This document shows positions 36,396 through 46,000 of a stretch of DNA of 64,000 bases, in pieces (the stretch's first letter is position 1; every line of letters starts with the position of its first letter). This DNA comes from Pedobacter cryoconitis. GTDB lineage: Bacteria > Bacteroidota > Bacteroidia > Sphingobacteriales > Sphingobacteriaceae. Under the pieces are notes generated by a model. The model had not been told where the DNA came from, did not search any database, and worked only from the letters and a program-made list of their open reading frames with translations. Location of the stretch: the NCBI RefSeq assembly GCF_003259615.1, contig NZ_QLLR01000008.1:90628-154627 (forward strand), read 5' to 3'. The position numbers were made by a program, and so were the translations under genes.

Positions 36396-37558
36396 AAAAT
36401 ATAGCTATACTGGGGTCCACGGGATCTGTAGGCACCCAAGCCCTTGACGTGATTCGTGCGAATCCTGAATTATACCGGGTTTGTGCATTGACGGCGAATG
36501 CGAATGCTGCTTTACTGATTCAGCAGGCGCTTGAATTTAAACCTCAGCTGGTTGTTATTGGTGATGAAAACCAATATGCAGAGGTTAAAAACGCACTTTC
36601 TGGCCAGGGGATGAATATTCTTTGCGGGGAAGATGCTTTATGTGAAGCGGCTTCTTTAACAGCTGCCGATTTTGTACTGACAGCCATTATGGGCTCTGTT
36701 GGTTTAAGGCCAACTATTGCAGCTATTAAAGCAAAGAAAAAAATTGGACTGGCTAATAAAGAGACTTTAGTAGTGGCAGGAGAGCTGATTACACAGCTGG
36801 CTGCTGAAAACGGAGTAACGATTATCCCGGTAGATTCTGAACATTCTGCGATTTTCCAGTGCCTGGTAGGAGAGGAATTGAGTTCGATTGAAAAAATATA
36901 CATCACAGCTTCTGGCGGCCCTTTCAGAGGGAAAGACCGCGATTTTGTGGCTAAAGTTAAGAAAGAGCAAGCTTTAAAACATCCAAACTGGGTGATGGGA
37001 GCGAAGATCACGATTGATTCAGCTTCTTTAATGAACAAAGGTCTTGAAGTGATTGAGGCTAAATGGTTGTTCGATCTTGACATCAGTCAGATAGATGTTA
37101 TTGTACATCCGCAATCTGTAGTGCATTCTATCGTGCAGTTTAACGATGGATCAATGAAAGCGCAGATGGGCGTTCCGGATATGAAATTGCCTATTCACTA
37201 TGCAATGGCTTATCCGAAGAGAATACAAAGCCAGTTTCCACGTTTTAACTTCATGGATTATCCTGAGTTGACTTTCTATAAGCCTGATATGGATACTTTC
37301 CGTAATCTTCAATTGGCTTATACGGCCTTGGAAAAAGGCGGTAATATGCCTTGTATCATCAATGCGGCGAATGAGATAGTGGTTGAGGCCTTTTTAAATG
37401 ACCGCATTGGATTCCTCGAAATGAGTGATGTCATTGAGCAATGTATGTCTGATCTGACCTTTATTCAAGTACCCAGCCTGAATAATTATTTAGAAACTGA
37501 CCATCATACGCGTATATTTGCCCGTCAGTTAGTAACAAAAAAACATTTAGCGATCTAA
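36392..37558 (+). CDS. dxr: 1-deoxy-D-xylulose 5-phosphate reductoisomerase
   Basis: A 388-aa Dxr with the NADPH motif GSTGSVGTQALDVI, the catalytic segment LANKETLVVAG, metal-binding VDSEHSAIFQCL, and SASLMNKGLEVIEAKWLF. It makes 2-C-methyl-D-erythritol 4-phosphate in the MEP isoprenoid pathway. The start is a TTG codon that overlaps the GH3 stop (TTGA), implying translational coupling. It is followed 30 bases later by rseP, a common dxr-rseP association. Confidence 0.96.
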   Translation: MKNIAILGSTGSVGTQALDVIRANPELYRVCALTANANAALLIQQALEFKPQLVVIGDENQYAEVKNALSGQGMNILCGEDALCEAASLTAADFVLTAIMGSVGLRPTIAAIKAKKKIGLANKETLVVAGELITQLAAENGVTIIPVDSEHSAIFQCLVGEELSSIEKIYITASGGPFRGKDRDFVAKVKKEQALKHPNWVMGAKITIDSASLMNKGLEVIEAKWLFDLDISQIDVIVHPQSVVHSIVQFNDGSMKAQMGVPDMKLPIHYAMAYPKRIQSQFPRFNFMDYPELTFYKPDMDTFRNLQLAYTALEKGGNMPCIINAANEIVVEAFLNDRIGFLEMSDVIEQCMSDLTFIQVPSLNNYLETDHHTRIFARQLVTKKHLAI

Positions 37559-37587
37559 TATTCAAAAGTAAAAACATTATATAAAAT

Positions 37588-38919
37588 ATGAACGGATTAA
37601 TTATGGTTGCCCAATTGTTATTGGGATTATCAATATTAGTAATCTTGCACGAATTAGGACATTTTCTTGCGGCGCGTGCCTTCGGTATTAAAGTTGAGAA
37701 ATTCTATCTGTTTTTTGACGCATGGGGTGTAAAATTATTCAGTATCAAACGTGGTGATGTAGAGTATGGTATTGGCTGGCTGCCTTTGGGTGGTTATGTT
37801 AAAATTGCCGGTATGATTGATGAATCTATGGATAAAGAAGCAATGGCATTGCCTCCGCAGCCCTGGGAATTCAGATCTAAACCAGCATGGCAGCGTTTAA
37901 TTGTCATGCTTGCAGGTATTTTCGTGAACATCGTCGTAGGTATCTTTATTTTTTGGATGCTTACCTTTAAGTTCGGTGAGACTTTTATCCCAAACAGTTC
38001 TGTTAAAAATGGAATTAACCCTGGAAGTATCGGAAGAGAAATCGGTTTGAAACAGGGTGACCATGTGATTGCGGTAAACGGTAAAAAAGTTATCCGTTTT
38101 GATGAATTGACAAGCTCAAAGGTATTATTGGATAATACGAATCTTACCATTGTGCGTGAGGGAAAAACTTTAGATATTAAAGTTCCTGATAACCTTTTGA
38201 ATAAGGTTGCAGATCTTGGTCTGGAAGAATTCATCAGCCGTACACCGCTGTTAAGTACTGTAGTAGATACAGTGGTTGCCGGCCGTTCTGCATTTAAAGT
38301 AGGCATGAAAAAAGGTGACAGGATTGTTGCCGTTAACGGAGTACCTGTGAAGTTCGATGCTGACATCCGCAGAGAATTGAAGAAAGAGAAAAATAAGAAA
38401 CTGATCGTTGAAGCTTACCGCGGAAATGAAAAGCTTAATTTTGAGGTGAGTACAGATAGCGTGGGTACGATCGGAATGGGCTTCAATCCAAATGAAATCA
38501 AATTGGAAACGATTAACTATGGTTTCTTTGAAGCTTTACCTATTGGTGTAAACCAGGCATGGATTACTTTTACTGATAATGGTAAAGGGATCTGGAAAGT
38601 ATTAACTGGTAAAATTAAAGCAAATAAAGCTTTTGCGGGCCCTGTTGCATTGGCACAGAAGGTTTATGGTGGTGTTTGGATCTGGTCGCATTTCTGGGCT
38701 TCTACAGCGTTAATTTCAATCGCTCTTGCATTCATGAACTTATTGCCGATACCAGCACTTGATGGTGGGCATGTAGTGTTCCTGATCGTAGAAATGATTA
38801 AAGGCAAGCCTGTAAGTGATAAGTTTTTAGAGGGTGCCCAGATGGTAGGTTTCGTAATCTTATTAAGTTTGATGGTCTTTGTGCTCGGTAACGATATATT
38901 CAAAGCCTTTATTCAATAG
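37588..38919 (+). CDS. rseP: Site-2 protease RseP
   Basis: The 443-aa membrane metalloprotease has HELGH at residues 21-25 in the first transmembrane helix and the second zinc motif LLPIPALDGGH near residue 385. Two PDZ-like domains lie between (regions around GLKQGDHVIAVNGK and GMKKGDRIVAVNG). It performs intramembrane cleavage of anti-sigma factors or signal-peptide remnants. Confidence 0.95.
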   Translation: MNGLIMVAQLLLGLSILVILHELGHFLAARAFGIKVEKFYLFFDAWGVKLFSIKRGDVEYGIGWLPLGGYVKIAGMIDESMDKEAMALPPQPWEFRSKPAWQRLIVMLAGIFVNIVVGIFIFWMLTFKFGETFIPNSSVKNGINPGSIGREIGLKQGDHVIAVNGKKVIRFDELTSSKVLLDNTNLTIVREGKTLDIKVPDNLLNKVADLGLEEFISRTPLLSTVVDTVVAGRSAFKVGMKKGDRIVAVNGVPVKFDADIRRELKKEKNKKLIVEAYRGNEKLNFEVSTDSVGTIGMGFNPNEIKLETINYGFFEALPIGVNQAWITFTDNGKGIWKVLTGKIKANKAFAGPVALAQKVYGGVWIWSHFWASTALISIALAFMNLLPIPALDGGHVVFLIVEMIKGKPVSDKFLEGAQMVGFVILLSLMVFVLGNDIFKAFIQ

Positions 38920-38925
38920 CGTTAT

Positions 38926-39450
38926 ATGGACTATTTTAAGTTTTATAAGCTGCCTGTATCTTTTAATCCGGATGTGCAGCTGGTGAAACAGCAATTTTAT
39001 GCGCTGAGTAAAAAGTATCATCCTGATTTTTATATCAATGAATCTGCTGAAAAGCAGGAGGAGGTTTTAGAGTTATCAACGCTGAATAATAAGGCTTACC
39101 AGGTATTGAGTGATCCGCAGAAGCGTCTTCATTATATTCTTGAATTAAAGGGGATACTGGCAGAAGGGGAGAATTATTCTCTTCCTCAGGATTTTCTGAT
39201 GGAAATGATGGACGTGAACGAGTCTTTGATGGAGTTACAGTTTGAACCGGATGCGGCGAAGCTGGAAGAGATCAGAAAAGAGATTGATAGTATTGCTGTA
39301 TTAATGCAACAGGAGCTTGATAGATTGATAACTGTTTTTGATACGCAGAATAAGGACACTGAAGCGAATACTTTAGCCGCAATTAAGGATTTGTACTATA
39401 GAAAGAAATACTTGAACAGGATCAACGATAGCTTGCTTAAGCTGGGGTAG
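38926..39450 (+). CDS. hscB: Fe-S co-chaperone HscB
   Basis: A 174-aa J-domain protein with HPD in LSKKYHPDFYINES and the C-terminal three-helix bundle typical of HscB (LPQDFLMEMMDVNESLMELQ). HscB presents the IscU scaffold to its Hsp70 partner. It is not near the ferredoxin-iscX pair at 5.4-6.0 kb. It starts 6 bases after rseP. Confidence 0.9.
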   Translation: MDYFKFYKLPVSFNPDVQLVKQQFYALSKKYHPDFYINESAEKQEEVLELSTLNNKAYQVLSDPQKRLHYILELKGILAEGENYSLPQDFLMEMMDVNESLMELQFEPDAAKLEEIRKEIDSIAVLMQQELDRLITVFDTQNKDTEANTLAAIKDLYYRKKYLNRINDSLLKLG

Positions 39451-39478
39451 GTGTCCCGCCAATGTAAAAAATAAAGAT

Positions 39479-39513
39479 AACCGGGCATTGCTGTCCCGGT
39501 TTTTCTATTTTTG
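39479..39513 (+). terminator. Intrinsic terminator after hscB merging into a promoter box
   Basis: AACCGGG (39479-39485) pairs with CCCGGTT (39495-39501), followed by TTTTC. TATTTTTG (39506-39513) then matches TAnnTTTG and lies 16 bases before the next ATG. Confidence 0.7.
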
Positions 39514-39529
39514 GACAAATCATGAATTT

Positions 39530-39832
39530 ATGAGCACTTTATCCCTTTTTAGAAAAGTAGCAGTTGCTGAAGGTATTTCCTATATCGCACTGATTTTTAT
39601 CGCTATGCCATTGAAGTACTTTGCGAACATGCCATTGGCTGTAAAGTATACCGGATGGGCACATGGGGTATTGTTTATGTTTTATGTAGTGATGGTGATC
39701 ATGTGCTGGATGGAGTATAAATGGAAAATTGGAAAGACAATTTTAGTGTTTTTAGCTTCGTTATTGCCTTTCGCTCCTTTCTATGTAGATAAAAAGTTAA
39801 AGGAAGAGCCTGTAGGTCAGGTTAAAGCATAG
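39530..39832 (+). CDS. DUF3817 integral membrane protein
   Basis: This 100-aa protein has three transmembrane helices and the DUF3817 pattern (FRKVAVAEGISY near the start, then YTGWAHGVLFMFYVV). Function is unknown. The ATG at 39530 is chosen because the in-frame start at 39488 would overlap the terminator. It is the last chromosomal protein gene before tRNA-Leu. Confidence 0.78.
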   Translation: MSTLSLFRKVAVAEGISYIALIFIAMPLKYFANMPLAVKYTGWAHGVLFMFYVVMVIMCWMEYKWKIGKTILVFLASLLPFAPFYVDKKLKEEPVGQVKA

Positions 39833-39859
39833 TATAAAGCATTATTTTGAAAATAAGTC

Positions 39860-39890
39860 TTGGATATATTAGCTTGAATATATAGATTTG
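39860..39890 (+). promoter_or_regulatory. Promoter of tRNA-Leu
   Basis: TTG (39860-39862), a 20-base spacer and TAGATTTG (39883-39890) fit the Bacteroidota consensus. The mature tRNA begins 22 bases downstream. Confidence 0.6.
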
Positions 39891-39911
39891 CATCCCCGCT
39901 AATAAGGGAAC

Positions 39912-39994
39912 GCCCAGCTGGCGGAATTGGTAGACGCGCTGGTCTCAAACACCTGTGGGAAACCGTACCGGTTCGACTCCGGTGCTGGGTACCA
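39912..39994 (+). tRNA. tRNA-Leu (anticodon CAA)
   Basis: An 83-base cloverleaf with encoded CCA. The acceptor stem is GCCCAGC with GCTGGGT. The D-arm is AATTGGTAGAC-like, and the anticodon loop CTCAAAC (39944-39950) gives anticodon CAA for UUG codons. A long class II variable arm follows, then T-arm ACCGG-TTCGACT-CCGGT. The anticodon stem (39939-39943 with 39951-39955) has a T-T mismatch at its second pair. The serine recombinase gene on the opposite strand ends inside this tRNA. Confidence 0.93.
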
Positions 39995-41618
39995 AGCCGG
40001 AGTTAGTTCTAATTTTAGTTCTAACTCCGGTTTTTTTATGCCGTAAAGTGTTGTTAATCTGGTAGATAAGTAGTGCTGCTAAATTCACTTTTCCGGTTCG
40101 ACCTTTGTTTTCTAAAATTGTCCATTTTTCTGGATAGATCGAACCAATAATATAACGTTTTTGTTCAATATTGCCGTTAGAATATAATTCAGACAGCTTT
40201 TTAAGTCTTTTTAGAGCTTCATCAACAAGCAAAGAATAATCGACCTTTTTAGATGCCTTATCCTTAATGTCCTTAAGTTCCGCTTCCAGCCTAGTGATCT
40301 TTTCTTCACACTTAGATTTCATTATTTTGTAATCATCAATAATTAAGTCATCGCTAAGAAGCATCGCCCTAATTTTTGTAATGATGTTATTTTGATCTGA
40401 AATCTCTTCTACCAGCCTTTTACGGTTCGTTTCAAAATTTTCTTTATCATCTACAGTAACGTCACAGATAACCTTTTTGTAAAGCTCTGCCATTCCAGGC
40501 TTAGGAACAAACTTGAGCAATTCCCTTTCAAAATCTTTATTTATATCATCAGCCTTAAATCTAACTTTACATGGCGACTTACAATGATAATAGTAATAAT
40601 ATTCACTCCGCCCTTTGGATGGGCTTCCAGTCAATGTTCTGTTGCATATTGGACAATATAGGAACCCTCTTAGCGGTAGATTTAAAGGTGTTTCAGCTTT
40701 TACACTTTGAACCTTCCTTCTACCATTCAATATATCTTGAACTTCCCAGAATAACTTTTCACTTATCAGAGGTTCATGTTTTCCATCTGCAAGAAACATC
40801 TCAGTATGTTCATCTGGTGGAACAATTATTTTCCCGCAGTAAACTGGATTTCGAACTACCGCCCAAAATGTGTTGCGCTTACATTTCATCCCCCTTAACC
40901 TAGCTAAATTCCATGTAACGTCAGTTGCGTAGGTTCCTTCAGCTAAAGTCTCAAAAGCCCACTTAACGTGTGAAGCTTCCGGTTCATGTAGCTCGATATA
41001 TTTCGTTTTATTTTCCGTTATCCTATTAATATATCCTGCTGGTGCCTTGCCCATCCATCGGCCTTCCAATTTTCCTCTCCTCATTCCTACAACCACATTC
41101 AAACCCCGTCTTAAATTTTCGGCTTCGGCCATCGCTATGTATACAGCCAGCATAATTCTGCTTTCTGGAACTTTCAAATCAAGATATTGATCTATAGCGT
41201 TAGGTTCAATGTTCAACGCAGTCAAAACGTCAATCATATTATAAGCATTCGCCGTATTTCTGCTGAAACGATCCCACTTGGTGAAAAGGATCATATTACA
41301 ATTCCTTCCCTTTGTGTTTTTAAGCTCAGTTAGCAATTTCATCCACGCAGGGCGCTTCTTAAATGTTTTAGCAGAATAATCCTCATAAATAACTTTTCCT
41401 ACCTGTAAATCGTTCCTTTCACAATATTCATGTAGCCGTTGATCTTGATCTCTTTGGGAAAATCCACGGTCAGCCTGTTCATCAGTGCTTACTCTGATAT
41501 ACAGATACGCCACTTTCCTTTGCGGGAGTAATGGATTAGTTGAATTTAGTTTTTGATCAAGCTTATGTGTTCTTCGATCACGATAAACAACCGCTTGAAT
41601 GTTGTTTTTGGTCTCCAT
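39945..41618 (-). CDS. Large serine recombinase (integrase of the mobile element)
   Basis: This 557-aa protein has an N-terminal resolvase catalytic domain (LYIRVSTDEQ, Ser ~44; TKWDRFSRN). A recombinase domain follows (about 190-310), then a zinc ribbon (CPICNRTLTG...HCKSPC) and a C-terminal coiled coil. It would catalyse integration and excision. The last ~16 codons lie antisense inside tRNA-Leu and the ~14 before them inside the tRNA terminator. The C-terminal tail therefore probably comes from the insertion site, and the ancestral end lies near residues INNTLRHKK. It overlaps the next upstream gene by 1 base. Confidence 0.9.
   Translation of the reverse strand: METKNNIQAVVYRDRRTHKLDQKLNSTNPLLPQRKVAYLYIRVSTDEQADRGFSQRDQDQRLHEYCERNDLQVGKVIYEDYSAKTFKKRPAWMKLLTELKNTKGRNCNMILFTKWDRFSRNTANAYNMIDVLTALNIEPNAIDQYLDLKVPESRIMLAVYIAMAEAENLRRGLNVVVGMRRGKLEGRWMGKAPAGYINRITENKTKYIELHEPEASHVKWAFETLAEGTYATDVTWNLARLRGMKCKRNTFWAVVRNPVYCGKIIVPPDEHTEMFLADGKHEPLISEKLFWEVQDILNGRRKVQSVKAETPLNLPLRGFLYCPICNRTLTGSPSKGRSEYYYYYHCKSPCKVRFKADDINKDFERELLKFVPKPGMAELYKKVICDVTVDDKENFETNRKRLVEEISDQNNIITKIRAMLLSDDLIIDDYKIMKSKCEEKITRLEAELKDIKDKASKKVDYSLLVDEALKRLKKLSELYSNGNIEQKRYIIGSIYPEKWTILENKGRTGKVNLAALLIYQINNTLRHKKTGVRTKIRTNSGLVPSTGVEPVRFPTGV
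39997..40037 (+). terminator. Intrinsic terminator after tRNA-Leu
   Basis: A perfect 10-bp stem (CCGGAGTTAG with CTAACTCCGG), a 14-base loop and seven T residues begin 3 bases after the tRNA CCA end. The recombinase reading frame passes through it on the minus strand. Confidence 0.85.
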
Positions 41619-41818
41619 TATTTTTTGATTTTATCATTTGTAACTAATTGATTAACAGCTAATATACAAAATTTATACATAAAATCCAAAATCAATATTG
41701 CTTCTTCTTTTGTCACTTTTGTCCCATGCTCTGCTAGCAATTCAATAGCCTGCTCAGGGGTTACATTGCGCTTATCCGATATTCTTCTCATAGAATTGTC
41801 TTTAAACACAATAATCAT
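41618..41818 (-). CDS. Small protein upstream of the recombinase, possible partner
   Basis: A 66-aa protein (from the ATG at 41818; an in-frame start at 41854 is possible) whose stop overlaps the recombinase start by 1 base. It is predicted helical, with RNVTPEQAIELLAEHGTKVTKEEAILILDFMYK. No DNA-binding motif is certain. The tight coupling suggests a recombination accessory role, but this is inference only. Confidence 0.6.
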   Translation of the reverse strand: MIIVFKDNSMRRISDKRNVTPEQAIELLAEHGTKVTKEEAILILDFMYKFCILAVNQLVTNDKIKK

Positions 41819-41977
41819 TATTGTTATAATTTCTTTTTGACAACTACCTATCAAGGTGTTAAAATTAATATGATAAAGATCATAGAATATACTTCATCTA
41901 GTGATACGAGTGAAATATAAACTTGGTAAGTGAAAAATAAATTCTAGTTCATATCTTTACAAGAAATAGCAATTGAT

Positions 41978-42061
41978 ATGGTTGACCCAAATGACTATCC
42001 AGAAATTCCAGTAGATGCTCCGCAACCTACAACAACTGAACTGCCGATAGGTACACGATAA
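41978..42061 (+). CDS. Possible 27-aa proline-rich small ORF
   Basis: ATG to TAA encodes MVDPNDYPEIPVDAPQPTTT and seven more residues. It lies in the 208-bp space upstream of the recombinase pair and overlaps the end of the convergent membrane-protein gene by 35 bases. There is no homology evidence; it may be chance. Confidence 0.2.
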   Translation: MVDPNDYPEIPVDAPQPTTTELPIGTR

Positions 42062-42626
42062 GAATATAGCAAATTAAGCCAAAGATTGCTGTTATGCTGG
42101 TGTAAAGTAATATATGTCTAAAGAGCAATATCCTGGAATCATTTTGTTTCCGGTTATAATCGATTTTGTACTGATAATTCTTTATTTCGTTAAGTTTATA
42201 TATCATTAATTTATCCTCGTTACTACGATCGGCTAACTGAAGAATTTGATCAACAACCAATTGTTTTGGCTCTCTGCCCATTGCCATAGTATTACGAGGG
42301 AGCATAAGCTTCACAACGAAAATAAGTGCTACTATGCAGACGATCAGTAAATAGGCCAGCAATATTGTTTCGGATGAAATCAATGTTTTATTTTGTCTAA
42401 CAGAATTTATTAAAAAACCTACGATGGTAGATGTTATTGGCAAAAAGATTAAAAGCAAAGTTATTGATTTCGATGTCGTTTTATCAGCAACCTCAATAGA
42501 GTATTTAAGAGATTTTTCCCCTTGCTCAATAATATAATTGGCAATGTCTTTATCTATTTTAGCCTTGTTGTCCGTTGAAATGTTCCAAACTTCGTTATCC
42601 ATAGGTACTATATTAATAAAAATCAT
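42027..42626 (-). CDS. Membrane protein of the mobile element, function unknown
   Basis: The 199-aa protein has a charged N-terminal helix (residues ~20-50), two closely spaced transmembrane helices (~54-76 and 87-108), a soluble linker, and a third hydrophobic helix at the C terminus (~166-198). A Met at 42602 is an alternative start. The layout recalls small effector-type membrane proteins of defence loci, but no specific family is recognisable. It lies next to the methyltransferase/nuclease genes, in the opposite orientation. Confidence 0.6.
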   Translation of the reverse strand: MIFINIVPMDNEVWNISTDNKAKIDKDIANYIIEQGEKSLKYSIEVADKTTSKSITLLLIFLPITSTIVGFLINSVRQNKTLISSETILLAYLLIVCIVALIFVVKLMLPRNTMAMGREPKQLVVDQILQLADRSNEDKLMIYKLNEIKNYQYKIDYNRKQNDSRILLFRHILLYTSITAIFGLICYILIVYLSAVQLL

Positions 42627-43014
42627 TTAAAAAACAACGCAAGAAGTGTAGACAGAAGCTTAATTTACAAAAAGTATGGCCAAGACACCTATTTCAATGA
42701 ATTGTAATAGGTGTCTTGGCTCATCATCATGGCTGTCTGGGATAATAATGTATCCGCAATACATAAGATTACGGTTTAATTTCCAAAAGTTATTCCTGCC
42801 AATTTTGTGACATATCGTATAAACTTGCTTACGTATCTGTTTTAGGAGTTATCCGATTGACGTTTAAGGCGTTTATTCCTAGACTTTGCAAGAAGTGCAA
42901 TATCTATTAAATCAAATACACTCCATCGATTTAAAAAGGGAAATATTGTACTACATTTGTTGTGTGGTCAAATCCAGAGTTACTACCGTTAGCCTCTAAA
43001 ATCATCCATAAAAT
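42627..43014. other. 388-bp intergenic region with perfect inverted repeat and a promoter box
   Basis: No ORF of note. It contains a perfect 15-bp inverted repeat (42679-42693 with 42706-42720, 12-base loop). There is also a TACATTTG box (42952-42959) that probably drives the methyltransferase gene, with a leader of about 50 bases. Confidence 0.5.
42679..42720. repeat. Perfect 15-bp inverted repeat
   Basis: GCCAAGACACCTATT pairs with AATAGGTGTCTTGGC around a 12-base loop. On the plus strand no T-tract follows; on the minus strand only CATACTTTTTG follows. It could be a weak terminator facing leftward, an operator, or a recognition site for the adjacent DNA-modifying system. Confidence 0.6.
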
Positions 43015-46000
43015 ATGCGTAAAGAATCAATTTACAGTGAATTAGGATATACAGGCTTCCTGACGGATAATTCCGAAGTTGTAGCCCGCTACCCCGATTA
43101 CGCAGAAATCATAAAGATCGGGGCGGATAAAATCTATTTTTCTGGCAATCATCCGGCTATACTTTTTGTTGAAGTTGATTCATTTACCGATGTTGAATTG
43201 AAACGTATAGCTACAATTCAACATAAAGCTTGGAACTACAGAAAAGTTATATTACTATTCGCCTTATCTTCAACTGAGATTAGGATATATAACTGCTATG
43301 AAAAGCCCCTATATATCAATAGCCTTGATGATCCTAGCAGTAAATTAAATCCCGCACAATTATTTGATTATAACACACAGAATAAAGATGCCGATGCGCT
43401 TAGCATTTTACTGGAAATATTTTCAAGAATTGGTGTGGATAATGGACTTTTATGGACTGAGCAGCTCGAAATAAGGAAGAAAATAAATCTTCAAAATCGA
43501 ATTGATGCCTATCTGGTTAAGTGTCTTTTTGATACTGCTAAAGCCCTGGAAAAAAATGGACTTGGCAGGGAAATCATTCATGGATTATTAATGCGCTCCT
43601 TATTTATTCTCTTTTTAGAGGATAAAGGTGCGGCTAATGAAGCGGGGTTATATGAAAGAATAAAACCGGGCAGCAGTAGCTATTTTGATATTTTGGAAGA
43701 TAAAGAGGCTACATATCAATTATTTGATGAAGTGCAGCTTCATTTTAATGGAAATGTATCTCCAGTTCTAAAGAATGAAAAAGATGCCGTAACTGAGCAA
43801 CATCTTAAATTTATTCAAAGATGTTTCATAGATGGCGATATTTCTGGAAATAGTACGCTCTTCGACGACTGGCGTATATTTAACTTTGAAATTATCCAGA
43901 TAGAGGTATTAAGTGAAATCTACGAGAACTTCTTAGGGGAATTTAAGCATGAGCGTGGGCAGTTCTACACTCCACACAATTTAGTGGAACTAATCCTTTC
44001 AGATAAACTTGCTGTAAATGATTCTAACTTCAATTTGAAGATATTGGATCCGGCTTGTGGATCAGGCATTTTCCTTGTTGAAAGTTACAGAAGACTGATT
44101 AAAAGATGGAAGAAAGCACATAACGAAAGTAGAATTGCCTTTGAAGACTTAAGGTCTTTGCTAGTGGATAATATATTTGGAATCGAAATCGACCAGACAG
44201 CCATTAAAGTTGCAGCATTTAGCCTTTACATTGCATTAGTAGATGAACTGGATCCGAAAACTCTTTGGATAGAAACCAATTACCAGTTGCCTTACCTTAT
44301 ATTCGATCCTGATGATTCTTCAATTGAGCATCAGGGAAGTAATTTATGGAGGCGGGATACCATCGGGGAAGTTGATACTGAAACGTTTCCTAAAGTGGAT
44401 CTAATTGTCGGGAACCCGCCTTTCGGAACGAAAAAACTTCCGTCAGCAATCACTACATACTGCACCAAACATAAATTTGCTAACGAATATGTATTGCCAT
44501 TTTTGCATAAATCGGCCCAGTTTTCAAATAATGGTGATATAGCATTGATTTTTAATTCTAAAGTCCTGACAAATACGCAAAAGCCGTATCAAAATTTCAG
44601 GAAATGGCTGTTTAATGATAACCATGTCGAGAAGATATATAATCTTTCGATTTTTAGGAAAGTTCCAAAACATTTTGGAGGTCAGTTATTTACATCCGCT
44701 GTAGGTCCGGTAAGCATTGTATACTTCAATCCATTAAAACCTGAAAATATTTCTGAAACTATCGGATATTGGGCTCCTAAGACGTATGTCAAATCTAGCC
44801 TTGTAGACGGAGTGGTTATAGACCCGACTGATATAAAAAATTTACCGAGGATTGAGTGCCAGAATCCTAACTCTAAGATATGGAAGATAGCATTCTGGGG
44901 GAATTTTCAAGGCTTCCGATTACTCCAACGCTTACAAAGATCTACACTTAAGAATTACTTCGACAAGAATAAAAATTGGAAATCTGGTAGAGGCTTAAAC
45001 GCAGATAGCCAAAATCCCGACTTTATACCTGAATCGATGATAATTACCGAAAGTATCGAAAGATATTGTACGGATGAAAAAACGAGTACCAAACCAAATA
45101 CTAAGTATTACCGGAAAAATGATGAGGATTTATTTAATCCTCCCTTTATCCTATTTAAGGAAGGACAACATCAAACAGAAATTGCTTGTTCTTTATTTTA
45201 TGGTAAGGCCTATTGCACCACTGGCGCATTTCCAATCAACAATATTGATAATGATATTGATGATAAAAAATATCTTGTTTCTTATCTAAATTCAGACTTA
45301 GCAAAATTCATCTTATTTTTGACAGCTTCATCATGGGGAATAGAAAGAGAACGCGTCTTATTGAATGAGCTTATGGAATTGCCTTCGCCGTTCCCGATTT
45401 CTAATGTGGAATCAAGAAATAAGATTGTAGATGCTTTCGATAAGATAGTTTTATTACGTAAACAGCCCCTGCAGGATAATATCGAAATCCAGAGTCTTGA
45501 AGAATTGATTTTTGAAGAATTTAAAAAGCAGTTCTCCTTAACCGCTAGGGATATCATGTTGATTGAGGACACCATGCGATTTAACCTTGGGCTTTTTAAA
45601 GATGGACAAAATTCTGTTGGTTTTCACAGGACAACAGTTGCTGAAAACCAAGCTTATTCCGAAATGCTGTGTCAAGACATTAATATCTTTCTCGGGTCAT
45701 CTAAAACCAAGGTTTCTGCTACAGTTTTTGATCTAAAGGCTAGCGATCCTTTAAATTTAATAATAATCCGTTTCTACTCTGATGGTGAGAAAACGGATGT
45801 TCAGCTTAACGATGTTTCTGCCCTAAGAACTCAGCTAAGAGAGTTAGATAAGTATACTATTCAGCAAAAAGTGCATAGTATTTATGTTCAGAAACATTTT
45901 AAATATTATGATAAGGATTCTATACATATTATAAAACCAAACCAAAAAAGATTTTGGTCACGTGCCCAGGCTATGGAAGACGCTTCTGCATTAATCGGCG

